DNA of 34,441 bases, from positions 1 through 34,441 of the forward strand of contig NZ_AEJB01000160.1 of assembly GCF_000331005.1 (NCBI RefSeq), read 5' to 3'. Below the pieces are notes generated by a model that ran no database searches, was not told where the DNA came from, and saw only the letters and a list, made by a program, of their open reading frames with translations. Both the position numbers and the translations under genes were made by a program. The stretch comes from Streptomyces turgidiscabies Car8 (GTDB lineage Bacteria; Actinomycetota; Actinomycetes; Streptomycetales; Streptomycetaceae). Every line of letters begins with the position of its first letter. Position 1 is the stretch's first letter. Below, piece after piece: positions 8,203 to 19,064 of this stretch.

Positions 8203-9117
8203 TCAGCGCCCGCCGTAACGAGGGCTTCGCCGCTCCACGAAGCTCGCGACCCCTTCCTGCGCGTCCGCCGTCGTCATGTTGATCTCCTGGGCGGTGGCCT
8301 CGGCGGCGAAGGCGGTGGCGCGGTCGGTGTCGAGGGAGGCGTTGACCAGCTGTTTGGTGAGGGCGAGGGCGCGGGTCGGACCGGTGGCCAGGCGTTCCGC
8401 CCACTCGCGGGCCGTCTTGTGGAGGTCCTCGGCCGGGACGACCCGGTTGACCAGGCCCAGCCGCTCGGCGTCCGGGGCGGTCAGCGCGTCGCCGAAGAAC
8501 ATCAGTTCCTTCGCGCGCTGCGGGCCGATGAGGCGGGGGAGGAGGTAGGCCCCGCCGCCGTCCGGTACGAGCCCGCGCCGTACGAACACCTCGATGAACC
8601 GTGCCTGTTCGGCGGCCAGGACCAGGTCGCAGGCGAGGGCGAGATGGGCGCCGAGGCCGGCCGCCGTGCCGTTGACGGCCGCGATCACCGGCTTCTCGCA
8701 GTCGAGGACGGCGGAGATCAGGCGTTGCGCGCCGAGGCGGATGACGCGGGCCACGTCACCGGCGACCCGCTCCCCGGCGGCCTGTCCGCCGCCTCCTCCT
8801 TTTCCTCCGCCGCCTCCTCGCAGGTCCGCGCCCGTGCAGAAACCCCGGCCCGTGCCGGTGAGGACGACGGCTCGTACGGCGGGGTCGGCGGAGGCGTCCG
8901 AGAAAAGTTGGATGAGGCGTTCTCGCTGGTCAGGGGTGATGGCGTTGAGGGATTCGGGGCGGTTGAGGGTGATCCACGAGACCTGATTGTCAGTGGCGTG
9001 CAGTACCAATGACTCAGACGCATCGGCGGATTTTTCCGGCCCTTCCGGAAATTCCGACGTGCTCGGCGCCGGGCCGCTCGGTTCCGGCGTGCTGGATTCT
9101 TCGGGGGAGGAAGTCAT
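8203..9117 (-). CDS. Enoyl-CoA hydratase/isomerase family protein (crotonase fold)
   Basis: A 304-residue crotonase-fold protein with a Ser/Pro/Glu-rich N-terminal tail of about 37 residues. The oxyanion-hole segments are GRGFCTGADLR and NGTAAGLGAHLALACDL. The two catalytic glutamates of classical hydratases appear replaced (His in GAHLAL, Phe in IEVFVRRG), while Asp in LVPDGGG is kept, as in PaaG-type isomerases. Double-bond isomerisation or another crotonase reaction is thus as likely as hydration. A glycine-rich GGGGGKGGGGG loop lies after the first oxyanion segment. It begins 29 bp after the ligase gene's stop, so the two form an operon controlled by the two palindromes upstream of the ligase. 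Confidence 0.9.
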   Translation of the reverse strand: MTSSPEESSTPEPSGPAPSTSEFPEGPEKSADASESLVLHATDNQVSWITLNRPESLNAITPDQRERLIQLFSDASADPAVRAVVLTGTGRGFCTGADLRGGGGGKGGGGGQAAGERVAGDVARVIRLGAQRLISAVLDCEKPVIAAVNGTAAGLGAHLALACDLVLAAEQARFIEVFVRRGLVPDGGGAYLLPRLIGPQRAKELMFFGDALTAPDAERLGLVNRVVPAEDLHKTAREWAERLATGPTRALALTKQLVNASLDTDRATAFAAEATAQEINMTTADAQEGVASFVERRSPRYGGR

Positions 9118-9145
9118 GGGAGTGCTGCTCCGTTTCTGGTGGCGG

Positions 9146-11410
9146 CTAGAGCGGCTGCTGGTTCACGTCCTGGCCGTCAGGACCCGGCCCGCACACCGCC
9201 AGCGCGTCCAGCGCCACCGCCCCCTGCCCCCGGGGCAGCACCATCAGCGGGTTGATGTCCAGCTCCGCCAGCTCGTCCCCGAGTTCCAGGGCCATGCGCT
9301 GCACCCGCATGACGACCTCGACGAGCGCGTCCAGGTCGGCCGGGGGGCGCCCCCTGACCCCGTCCAGCAGGGCCCGCCCGCGCAGCTCGGTCAGCATGTC
9401 CCGCGCCTGCTCCTCGCCGAAGGGCGGCACGCGTACGGCGGTGTCCTGGAGCACCTCCACGAGCACACCGCCGAGCCCCACGGTCACCGTCGGGCCGAAC
9501 AGGTCGTCGTGCGTGACACCGACGACCATCTCGACGCCCCGCTCGACCATCTGGCACACGAGTACGCCGTCCAGGTCCACGCCCTCGTAGCGGGCGATGT
9601 CGGTCAGCTCGCGGTAGGCGTCCCGGACCTGGCTGGCCGAGGTCAGCCCGATCTTCACCAGCCCGAGTTCCGTCTTGTGCGCGATCTGGCCGCCCGACGC
9701 CTTCATCACCACCGGGTAGCCCACGAGCCCCGCCGCCCGGACGGCCGCCGCCGCGCTGGTCACCAACTGCTCGCGCGGCACCCGGATTCCGTACGCCCGC
9801 AGCAGCAGCTTGGCGGCGTGCTCGCTCAGTGTCTCGCCCGGCCGCATCAGCGCCCGCGCCTTGCGGAAACTGGGCGACGGGGTGCGCGGTGCCTCGTCGA
9901 AGGGGGAGCGGTAGGAGGCGGTGAACCGGGCGTGGTCGAGGTGGGCGCGGACGGCGGTCACACAGTTCGCGAAGGTACGGAAGGTGGCCACGCGGGAGGA
10001 GCCGAGCAGCGTCTCGCGGTACGCCGACTCGGTGCCGACCGGCGATCCCCAGATCACGCACACCAGCTTGTCCGTCTGCTCGGCCGCGTCCACGAGGTCC
10101 TGCGCGAGCTTGTCGCTCATCGGGGGGAAGGGCCCGGTGATCGGACAGACCAGGACGCCCACCGCCGGGTCGGCGAGGATCGCGTCGATGATCTTCCGGC
10201 CGCGCCAGTCGCCGACCGGATGCCCGCCGGTGTCGACCGGGTTGGCCACGTTCAGGTAGTCGGGTATCCACTGGTGCAGCTCGGCCTGCCTGCCGGCGGA
10301 CAGCTGCGGCAGGTTCAGCCCGGCCTCGGTCGCCAGGTCCGCGAAGTGCGCGCCCGTGCCGCCAGAGATCGAATAGACGGCGACCCCGTCGGCGAGTGGA
10401 CGGCGGGCCCGGGCCAACAGGGCTGAGGTGTCCTGGAGTTGGTCGAGTCCGTCGACGCGGATCACTCCGAACTGCCGCATCGCCGCGTCCACCACCCTGT
10501 CGGCGCCGGTCAGTTTGCCGGTGTGCGAGGCGGCGGTGCGGGCGCCGGTCTCGGTGCGTCCCACCTTGACCGCGACCACGGGGACTCCGCGCCGGGCGGC
10601 CCGGTCGGCGGCGAGGAGGAAGGCACGGCCGTCCTTCAGCCCCTCGACGTAGCAGGCGATGGCGCCCACCTCGGGGCGCTCCGAGAAGTAGGAGATGAAG
10701 TCGGCGGTCTCCAGATCGGCCTCGTTGCCGGTGGGGGCCCAGTGGGAGAGGCGGATGCCGAGTTCCTGGAGGGCGAAGACGGGGCGGCCCTGGTGGCCGG
10801 ACTGGGTGATCAGGGCGATCGCGGGGCCGTCGAGGTCCTCGCGGAAGTTCTCGAAGGCGTTGAGGTTGGTGTTGGGGCCGAGCAGCCGCAGGCCGGAGCG
10901 GCGGACGGCGTCGGACAAGCGGGCCTGCGCCTCGGCGCCCGCCTCGCCCGTCTCCGCGAAGCCGGAGGCGAAGGCGACGGCGAACCGCACCTTGGCCTCG
11001 GCGAGCTCCTCGACCACCGGAAGGGGGTCGGCGACCAGGAGTACGGCGAGATCGATCTGCTCGGGCAGGTCGGCGACGGAAGGGAAGCAGGGTATGCCGA
11101 AGACGGCCTCGCGGGTCGGATGCACCGGATGCAGCCGGGCTCCGACGCGCTCGGCCCACGCCAGCAACTGCCGGGTGATACCGGTGTTCGGCCGCCCCTC
11201 GGTGTCCGAGGCGCCGATCACCGCCAGGGACTCGGGCCGGAAGAACCGGTCGAGATCGGGTACGCCGGCGTACAGGGGCCGGCCGCTGACGTCGAGATCG
11301 TCGACATCGGCGGGCCTGCCGTGCACGACGGGTGAGGGCTGCTCGCCGCAGGCGAGGACTCGGGCCCGTCGGGAGTCGGTGGTGAAGGTGCCGTGGGTTG
11401 ATCCAAGCAT
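9146..11410 (-). CDS. Acetate--CoA ligase family protein (ADP-forming type acyl-CoA synthetase)
   Basis: A 754-residue fused protein. It has a CoA-binding Rossmann domain (about 55-180, VIGASDTEGRPNTG), succinyl-CoA-synthetase-like ligase domains with the candidate phospho-histidine H296 in SHTGKLTG, and a C-terminal ATP-grasp domain (about 530-740, PVVMKASGGQIAHKTELG). This fused order is that of ADP-forming acetyl/acyl-CoA synthetases. The likely role is ATP-dependent CoA activation of the pathway's carboxylic acid, an inference from co-regulation. The start ATG 11410 is preceded by AGGAG on the minus strand. Two regulon palindromes 24 bp apart lie just upstream. The crotonase follows in the same operon. 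Confidence 0.9.
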   Translation of the reverse strand: MLGSTHGTFTTDSRRARVLACGEQPSPVVHGRPADVDDLDVSGRPLYAGVPDLDRFFRPESLAVIGASDTEGRPNTGITRQLLAWAERVGARLHPVHPTREAVFGIPCFPSVADLPEQIDLAVLLVADPLPVVEELAEAKVRFAVAFASGFAETGEAGAEAQARLSDAVRRSGLRLLGPNTNLNAFENFREDLDGPAIALITQSGHQGRPVFALQELGIRLSHWAPTGNEADLETADFISYFSERPEVGAIACYVEGLKDGRAFLLAADRAARRGVPVVAVKVGRTETGARTAASHTGKLTGADRVVDAAMRQFGVIRVDGLDQLQDTSALLARARRPLADGVAVYSISGGTGAHFADLATEAGLNLPQLSAGRQAELHQWIPDYLNVANPVDTGGHPVGDWRGRKIIDAILADPAVGVLVCPITGPFPPMSDKLAQDLVDAAEQTDKLVCVIWGSPVGTESAYRETLLGSSRVATFRTFANCVTAVRAHLDHARFTASYRSPFDEAPRTPSPSFRKARALMRPGETLSEHAAKLLLRAYGIRVPREQLVTSAAAAVRAAGLVGYPVVMKASGGQIAHKTELGLVKIGLTSASQVRDAYRELTDIARYEGVDLDGVLVCQMVERGVEMVVGVTHDDLFGPTVTVGLGGVLVEVLQDTAVRVPPFGEEQARDMLTELRGRALLDGVRGRPPADLDALVEVVMRVQRMALELGDELAELDINPLMVLPRGQGAVALDALAVCGPGPDGQDVNQQPL

Positions 11411-11443
11411 CGGTCCGCCCGCTCCTGTGTGACAGCCAATTAA

Positions 11444-11458
11444 CTGACGCAGTGTCAG
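11444..11458. promoter_or_regulatory. TetR-type operator, proximal site of acyl-CoA ligase operon
   Basis: CTGACGCAGTGTCAG is a perfect-arm CTGAC-N5-GTCAG site. A -10-like TAACCT on the minus strand (11457-11462) overlaps its upstream edge. The site lies 33 bp upstream of the ligase start. Confidence 0.75.
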
Positions 11459-11467
11459 GTTACTGAA

Positions 11468-11482
11468 CTGACACTCCGTCAG
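11468..11482. promoter_or_regulatory. TetR-type operator, distal site of acyl-CoA ligase operon
   Basis: CTGACACTCCGTCAG is a second perfect-arm copy. It is spaced 24 bp centre to centre from the proximal site, so two repressor dimers could sit about two helical turns apart around the -10 region. Confidence 0.75.
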
Positions 11483-11557
11483 GAACCGGCGTGCGAGGAA
11501 CTTCTTGGGCTGGCGGTCCGGGCGGCACCTTCCAAGGGGCGTATGGGGCGTGGGGAC

Positions 11558-12733
11558 TTACTTCGCCGCGACGGACTGCTGTCGTGCGATCGCCTTGGCG
11601 ATTCGCACCGCGTCGATGGCCATTTCCCGGAACATTCCGCTGATGGGGTTGGTGTAACCGCTGAAGAAGAGGCCCGGCGCGTTCTTCGGGGTGCGGGGGC
11701 CGTGGACGACGGGCTTGCCGCGGGCGTCGAGCACGTTGAGGTGGCCGACGAGGGACTCCAGTCCCCGGAAGTATCCGGTGGCGGCGATGACGGCGTCCGG
11801 CTCGATGTGCTCGCCGTCGGCGAGGACGATCTTCCCGTCCTCGAACCTCTCGACGGCGGCCACGATCTCGACGCGCCCCTTGCGTACGGCGTCGATGAGG
11901 CCGACGTCCTGCACCGGGATGGAACCTTCGGTCACTCGCGAGTACAGGCCGGTGTCGGGGCGGGGCAGTCCGTGGGCGGACAGGTCGGGCACGCTGAGCT
12001 TGGCCATCGGCCCGGCGAGCCGGTCGACGAGGCGCACCGGCAGCCGTCGTACGACGATGCCCGTGAACTGGGCCGCCCAGCCGGCCGTGGAGCGTCGCAC
12101 GATGTGCGGGGCGGTACGGACGGACAGCCGGACCCGTGAGGCGCCGCCTTCCACCAGGTCGACGGCGATCTCGGCGCCGGTGTTGCCGATCCCGACGACG
12201 AGGACGTCGCGGCCGGCGTAGGGGGCGGGGTTGCGGTACTGGGCGGCGTGCAGCAGCTCGCCGCCGTAGGCGTCGCGCCCGGGCCACTCGGGGATCCGGG
12301 GTGTGTGGTTCGTCCCCGTGGCGACGACGACCGCGCTGCCGGTCAGCTCGCGCCCGCCGGTGGCGTGCAGCAGCCAGCCGGTGCCGTCGGCGGTCCGCTC
12401 GACGCGGGACACCTCGACGCCGGTGACGACCTCCAGCTGGTGGAACTCGGCGTACTTCTCCAGGTACCGGACCACGTCGTCCCGGGCCACCCACCGCCCG
12501 AAGGAACGCGGCATCGCCAGTCCCGGCAGCGAGGACAGTCGCCGGGTGGTGTGCAGATGCAGCCGGTCGTAGTGCCGCCGCCAGGACGAGCCGACCTGAT
12601 CGCCCCGCTCCAGCACGACGGCCCGTACACCCTGGGCCCGCAGCGCGTAGGCGACGGCGAGACCGCCTGGTCCACCGCCGATGACGTACACGGGGGCGGC
12701 GGAGGACGGTGACGGTGTGGGTGATTCGGCCAT
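11558..12733 (-). CDS. Flavin-containing monooxygenase-like FAD/NAD(P)-binding protein
   Basis: A 391-residue flavoprotein. The FAD motif GGGPGG is at residues 19-24 and the NADPH motif GIGNTG at 181-186. The FMO/Baeyer-Villiger-type signature YGGELLHAAQY (156-166) fits FxGxxxHxxxY, and the C-terminal ATGYFRGL closes the fold. It is similar to YUCCA/CzcO-like oxidases. The start is placed at ATG 12733 (MAESPTPSPS); an upstream GTG about 7 codons earlier is possible, and the longer open frame into 12898 looks non-coding. No regulon palindrome lies upstream, so its membership in the pathway is only positional. It ends 75 bp from the distal ligase operator. Confidence 0.88.
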   Translation of the reverse strand: MAESPTPSPSSAAPVYVIGGGPGGLAVAYALRAQGVRAVVLERGDQVGSSWRRHYDRLHLHTTRRLSSLPGLAMPRSFGRWVARDDVVRYLEKYAEFHQLEVVTGVEVSRVERTADGTGWLLHATGGRELTGSAVVVATGTNHTPRIPEWPGRDAYGGELLHAAQYRNPAPYAGRDVLVVGIGNTGAEIAVDLVEGGASRVRLSVRTAPHIVRRSTAGWAAQFTGIVVRRLPVRLVDRLAGPMAKLSVPDLSAHGLPRPDTGLYSRVTEGSIPVQDVGLIDAVRKGRVEIVAAVERFEDGKIVLADGEHIEPDAVIAATGYFRGLESLVGHLNVLDARGKPVVHGPRTPKNAPGLFFSGYTNPISGMFREMAIDAVRIAKAIARQQSVAAK

Positions 12734-12905
12734 GTGCCTGAGCGTATTCACGTGCTCACTTGTTAGGTCTCGGTCAAGACCGGAATTGGTTGCGGATTGA
12801 TCACGACCGTGAGGGAGGCGGGCGAGGCTCGTGGCGCAGTGGGTCTGACGTGTGGTTGTTCGGTGACGCTCGGCCTCGCGGGGCGGGCGGCTCCTCACGA
12901 TCTGT

Positions 12906-13671
12906 TACCCGGCGAGGTATCTGCTCGCCGAGGAAGCGGACATGCGCGACACCGCGCTCTACCACTCGGTCCTGGCCGCCGTGGCACAGGGCGACACGAC
13001 GCGCGGCGGTATCGCCGGATACATCGGGCGCGAGTCGGTCGACATCTCGCACCCGCTCGACGTCCTGGAGGACAGCCACCTGCTGGCCCGTGAACCGGAC
13101 GTGTTCCGGGCCGGAAAGTCGCAGTACCGGATCACCGAACCGTTGATCAACTTCTATGAGGCGGTCATGCGCCCCGCCTGGGCGCGGCTGGAGAGCGGCC
13201 GGGCCGAGGAGGTCTGGGCGCGGTCGGGTGAGCGTTTCGCCGCCCAGGTCGCCGGTCCGCACTTCGAGGCGGTGTGCCGCGAGTACACGCTCGGGCCCGG
13301 GCGCTCCCTGCCGGGCACGTCTCTGGGAGGTCGGCGGTGGCGTCGTGGCCGACCCGAAGGAGCGCCGGCAGATCCAGATCGACGTGGCTGTCCTCGAACC
13401 GGGCTCCGGAGGGAAGCCGCCCTCGGCCGCCCTGCTCGGTGAGGCGAAGTGGGGGACTGCCATGGGGATCGGCCACCTGGAACGGCTGGGCCGGGCCCGG
13501 GAACTCCTCGCCGCCCGGGGCACGGACACCTCGCGCTGTGCCCTGGCGTGCTTCGGCGGCGCGGGCTTCAGTGACGCGCTGCGCACCGAGGCCGCGCGCG
13601 TCGGAGATGTGGTGCTGGTGGGTCTCGACGAGCTGTACGGGCGATCGGTGCCGGCCGGAGCCCTCGCCTGA
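12906..13671 (+). pseudogene. Remnant of ATP-binding protein with C-terminal nuclease-like (DUF234) domain
   Basis: The frame from about 12906 reads YPARYLLAEEADMRDTALYH and on through TEPLINFYEAVMRPAWARLE. This matches the winged-helix and linker region of archaeal-type AAA ATPases found in actinomycetes. Near 13320-13330 the reading must change frame by one base to continue as GVVADPKERRQIQIDVAVLE, LLGEAKWGTAMG and LALACFGGAGF, the C-terminal DUF234 nuclease-like part, ending at TGA 13671. The N-terminal ATPase half with its P-loop is absent. The truncation plus frameshift indicates a decayed gene. A sequencing error could explain the frameshift but not the missing half. Confidence 0.75.
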
Positions 13672-13719
13672 CGGTTCCGGTACGTGCGCACCTTGCGCGT
13701 TCGGCGTTCGTGCGCTGAA

Positions 13720-13734
13720 CTGACGTATCGTCAG
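13720..13734. promoter_or_regulatory. TetR-type operator, DUF35 gene promoter
   Basis: CTGACGTATCGTCAG has perfect arms, and the CG/CG bases next to them also pair. It lies 31 bp upstream of the GTG start of the OB-fold gene. A further half-site GGTCAG follows at 13739-13744. Confidence 0.75.
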
Positions 13735-13764
13735 ATTCGGTCAGCTGTAAGGGAGTTCACGGGC

Positions 13765-14217
13765 GTGGGAAAGGAAGGAACGGACCGGGTCCGGTTCGAC
13801 ATACCCGAGGTGGACGCCTTCACGCGGCCCTACTGGGACGCCGCGGCCGAGGGGCGGTTGCTGGTGCGGCGTTGTGGGGGGTGTGGGCGCGCTCATCACT
13901 ATCCGCGCGAGTTCTGCCCGCACTGCTGGAGCGAGGACGTGGCGTGGGAGACCGCGAGTGGGCTGGCCACGCTCTACACCTGGTCCGTCGTGTACCGGAA
14001 CGACCTGCCGCCCTTCGGGGAGCGCACGCCGTACGTGGCCGCCGTCGTCGACCTCGACGAGGGGCCACGGATGATGACGGAGGTGGTGGGAGACGCGCAG
14101 GGTGCCCAGGAGGCGCTGCGGGTCGGGATGGGGCTGGAGGTGACTTTTCGGGAGGGTGTGCCCGTATTCCGTCCGAGAGGTGGGAGTCGTACAGCCGTAC
14201 GGGATTCAATGGGCTGA
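13765..14217 (+). CDS. Zn-ribbon/OB-fold protein (DUF35 family)
   Basis: A 150-residue protein with an N-terminal rubredoxin-like zinc ribbon, whose four cysteines are in CGGCGRAHHYPREFCPHC, followed by an OB-fold (residues about 70-140). The GTG at 13765 has AAGGGAG about 10 bases upstream. DUF35 proteins partner thiolase-like enzymes; in steroid catabolism a DUF35 domain (ChsH2) forms a retro-aldolase with the lipid-transfer protein Ltp2. A thiolase-like lipid-transfer gene under the same palindrome lies at 20995-22164 and is the obvious partner by inference. Its stop overlaps the start of the GNAT gene by one base. Confidence 0.88.
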   Translation: MGKEGTDRVRFDIPEVDAFTRPYWDAAAEGRLLVRRCGGCGRAHHYPREFCPHCWSEDVAWETASGLATLYTWSVVYRNDLPPFGERTPYVAAVVDLDEGPRMMTEVVGDAQGAQEALRVGMGLEVTFREGVPVFRPRGGSRTAVRDSMG

Positions 14218-14876
14218 TGGCCCACATTCATGAGCGGTCCCACGCCCACCCCGTGCCCGAGTTTCCCGAACTGCTCGGCCAGGGACTCCGGCTGCGGCAG
14301 TGGCGCGCGGACCAGGACACCGACGTCGACGCGTGGCTGCGCGGGCTGACCGACCCGGACTTCCAGCGCTGGAACACCCCGATGAAGCCCGTCACCGACC
14401 TCGACAGCGCCCGGGACTCCCTCGGCACCCGCTCCGGGACCGCGCCGGACGGCACCCGGGTGTCCTTCTGCGTCACGGACGTCGTCACCGGCGCGATACT
14501 CGGGCACCTGGGCGTCAACGACATCGACCCCTTCATGCGGGTCGCCCGCGTCGGCTACTGGGTCCTGCCCGAGGCCCGCGGCAGACGCGTCGCCACCCGC
14601 GCCCTCGCCCTCGGCGCGCGCTGGGCCTTCGACGTCCTCGGCCTCAACCGCCTCGAACTCGGCCACGCCGTCGGCCACGACGCCTCCTGTCGCGTCGCCG
14701 AACGCTGCGGATTCCGGTACGAGGGAACCCTGCGCGGCGCGATGTTCGAGGAAGGGCGCCAGGACGCGTTCCGGGACATTCACCTGCACGGGCGGATCGC
14801 CCAGGACCCCGAGCCGGAGCAGGAGCAGGAGCGGCAGCAGGAGTCGGACCCGGACCCGCGTCGGCCAGTGCTGTGA
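14217..14876 (+). CDS. GNAT family N-acetyltransferase (RimJ/RimL-like)
   Basis: A 219-residue protein whose ATG overlaps the preceding stop (TGATG), indicating translational coupling. The acetyl-CoA binding region is in YWVLPEARGRRVATRALALG, and a RimJ/RimL-type ending includes CGFRYEGTLRGAMFEEGR. Such enzymes acetylate protein N-termini or small-molecule amines. The C-terminus is a Glu/Gln-rich tail (EPEQEQERQQES) from GAG/CAG-rich repeats. Although cotranscribed with the DUF35 gene by position, nothing in it points to the CoA pathway. The target is unknown. Confidence 0.88.
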   Translation: MAHIHERSHAHPVPEFPELLGQGLRLRQWRADQDTDVDAWLRGLTDPDFQRWNTPMKPVTDLDSARDSLGTRSGTAPDGTRVSFCVTDVVTGAILGHLGVNDIDPFMRVARVGYWVLPEARGRRVATRALALGARWAFDVLGLNRLELGHAVGHDASCRVAERCGFRYEGTLRGAMFEEGRQDAFRDIHLHGRIAQDPEPEQEQERQQESDPDPRRPVL

Positions 14877-14963
14877 CCGGCATGGTCCGCCGGGCTGACG
14901 GGCGGGGAAGTGGCGGTGCTAATCGGGAGGCGTTTCGGGCAGCCGCTGCGTAGGGTCCGTCGG

Positions 14964-15728
14964 ATGACTCTCGCTCATGATGTTGCCGGAGACGGTCCGG
15001 CGCTGGTGCTGTTGCATTCCGGGGTGTGTGACCGGGGGATGTGGGATGCCCAGTGGCAGGCCTTGATCGACGCCGGTTACCGGCTGGTGCGCTGTGATCT
15101 TCGGGGCTTCGGCGAGACTCCGGCGCCGGACCGGCCTCACAGCGACGCCGAGGACGTGCTGGCCCTCCTGAACAGTCTGGGCATCGCGCAGGCGGCACTG
15201 GTGGGGTCCTCGTACGGCGGGCAGGTCGCCCTGGAGATCGCCGCGCGCCGGCCGGATCGGGTGAGCGCCGTCGGGCTGATCTGTTCCGCCCTGCCCGGCC
15301 ACGAACCCTCTGCCGAACTGAGTGCGCTCGGGGAGCGCGAGGAAGCGCTCCTCGATGCGGGGGACATCGTCGGCGCGACGGAACTGATGGTCGAGACCTG
15401 GCTCGGCCCGGACGCCGACGAGACCGCCCGCGAGGCGGTACGCCGGATGCAGCGGCACGCCTTCGAGCTGCAGCTGGCCGCCGCCGAGGAGTTCGAGCCA
15501 CTCGAGGCCGTGGTCGATCTGGCGGCAGTTCAAGCGCCCTGCCTTGTCCTGTCGGGCGCACATGATCTGGCGGACTTCCGACAGATCGCTGCCCGACTGC
15601 CGCATCTGCTCGCGAACGCCGACCACGTCGAACTGCCATGGGCAGGTCACCTTCCCAGCCTGGAGCGGCCATCGGCCGTCACCGAACTGCTGATCGCCTT
15701 TCTCGCGGAGAGGGTCCCTGTCGGTTGA
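14964..15728 (+). CDS. Alpha/beta hydrolase
   Basis: A 254-residue alpha/beta-fold hydrolase. The triad is S83 in the nucleophile elbow GSSYGG, D201 in LSGAHD and H229 in WAGHLPS. The oxyanion HSG segment is near residue 18. The start at ATG 14964 (MTLAHDVAGDGPALVLLHSG) fits the family; the frame upstream to 14910 is Arg-rich and unlikely. The family covers esterases, lactonases and C-C bond hydrolases, so the substrate cannot be named. It converges with the PNPOx-type gene. Confidence 0.9.
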   Translation: MTLAHDVAGDGPALVLLHSGVCDRGMWDAQWQALIDAGYRLVRCDLRGFGETPAPDRPHSDAEDVLALLNSLGIAQAALVGSSYGGQVALEIAARRPDRVSAVGLICSALPGHEPSAELSALGEREEALLDAGDIVGATELMVETWLGPDADETAREAVRRMQRHAFELQLAAAEEFEPLEAVVDLAAVQAPCLVLSGAHDLADFRQIAARLPHLLANADHVELPWAGHLPSLERPSAVTELLIAFLAERVPVG

Positions 15729-15842
15729 CCCTGCCCGGCGCCGTCAACCCACGAGATCGGATTCCCGTGAAGAACCGTGCTCTCGGGCAGCGGCACCAGA
15801 GGGCGACTCGGCCCCCGCGCAGACTCCGGGGAGCGTCCGCGC

Positions 15843-16538
15843 CTATGGCCACAACAGCTCTCGGCGCCAATCCACCTCCGTACGGCGGTACTTGAGGCGT
15901 ACGTGGCGGCGCTGGGCGTCTCCCTGGAAGAACTCGGCCTCGTCGGGGCGCAGTCGGTACAGGGTCCAGGTGGGAGCGGGGGCGGTCGGTTCGCGCTGCG
16001 CCCGCTCCCAGGCATCCTGCGATGCGTGCGCCAACTCGGCCAGCGAGCCCAGTACTTCGCTCTGGCGGCCGGTCAGCGCGGCGGCCAGTGCTCCCGTCGA
16101 CCGGGCGTGCAGGTCGGCCTGCGCCTCGGGGGAGGGGGCGGACTCGACCGGGCCCCGCAGCCGGATCTGCCGGCCGAGGGCGGGCCAGTAGAAGTGGAGT
16201 GCCGCGTAGGGGCGCGCCGCCAGTTGGCGCCCCTTGCTGCTTCCGGAGTGCGAGGCGAAGGTCCAGCCGTCGGCGTCCGCGCCGTGCAGCATGACGGTGC
16301 GTACGTCGGGCAGGCCGGCTGTGTCCGAGGTGGCCAGGGACATGGTGTGCGGCTCGATCTGCCCGGCGGCCACCGCCTCCGCGAACCAGGTGGTGAAGAG
16401 GGGGAGCGGGGCGGGCGGTGCCGTGTCCGGGTCGAAGGCCGGCAGCGTGGTGACCTCCGGCGACCACACCCGCAGGGTCCTGAGCAGGTCGTGGAGATTC
16501 GGTTCCGGTTCCGGTTCCGGGCGCGCAGAAGTTGGCAT
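15843..16538 (-). CDS. Pyridoxal 5'-phosphate synthase / PNPOx-type oxidase
   Basis: A 231-residue split-barrel FMN protein. The core contains VRTVMLHGADADGWTFASHS and GRQLAARPYAALHFYWP, and the C-terminal PNP-oxidase dimerisation segment ends in RLKYRRTEVDWRRELLWP. PNPOx oxidises pyridoxine or pyridoxamine 5'-phosphate to PLP. Actinomycetes also have many paralogues of other function, so I leave the symbol blank. The N-terminus is a Pro-Glu repeat (EPEPEP) from GGTTCC repeats. It lies downstream of katG on the same strand, but a strong terminator at 16566-16599 separates them. A GATACT about 15 bases upstream of the start could be its own -10. Confidence 0.85.
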   Translation of the reverse strand: MPTSARPEPEPEPNLHDLLRTLRVWSPEVTTLPAFDPDTAPPAPLPLFTTWFAEAVAAGQIEPHTMSLATSDTAGLPDVRTVMLHGADADGWTFASHSGSSKGRQLAARPYAALHFYWPALGRQIRLRGPVESAPSPEAQADLHARSTGALAAALTGRQSEVLGSLAELAHASQDAWERAQREPTAPAPTWTLYRLRPDEAEFFQGDAQRRHVRLKYRRTEVDWRRELLWP

Positions 16539-16565
16539 GGGGACGAGTATCGACGAAAACGAAAA

Positions 16566-16599
16566 CGTCCAGGCCGACCCGTACGGGCCGGCCTGGACG
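16566..16599 (-). terminator. Intrinsic terminator downstream of katG
   Basis: CGTCCAGGCCG and CGGCCTGGACG form a perfect 11-bp stem around a 12-nt loop that is itself self-complementary (CCCGTACGGG). On the minus strand it is followed by TTTTCGTTTTC, a T-rich tail. It lies 32 bp past the katG stop and before the PNPOx-type gene. Confidence 0.8.
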
Positions 16600-16630
16600 C
16601 TGTCAGTCGGTCACTCGGCCGAGCTATGGA

Positions 16631-18895
<2,265 letters not shown>

Positions 18896-18933
18896 TCACG
18901 AACTGCGTGCTCACGACTTCGTGCTCAGGAACT

Positions 18934-18951
18934 GGGGGGTGGGGTGGGGGG
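18934..18951 (+). other. G-run tract in katG leader
   Basis: GGGGGGTGGGGTGGGGGG lies on the strand opposite the katG mRNA, with another GGG at 18958. It could fold as a G-quadruplex in the template strand of the katG leader. The rest of 18860-19060 shows no credible gene. Confidence 0.5.
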
Positions 18952-19064
18952 ACGGTCGGGCATGTGGAGGAGGTCACACACGCCGTCACGTCTCACTGTC
19001 TCCTGCGTATGCCGAACTGGAGTCTCTTCCTGTCCCTCGGATCCCTTGGCCATCGCCGTAAGCG

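Noticed and set aside
12797..13093. A plus-strand frame before the ATPase remnant as a separate gene
   Set aside because: It has no recognisable domain, and its 3' part overlaps the remnant's family-like sequence in another frame.
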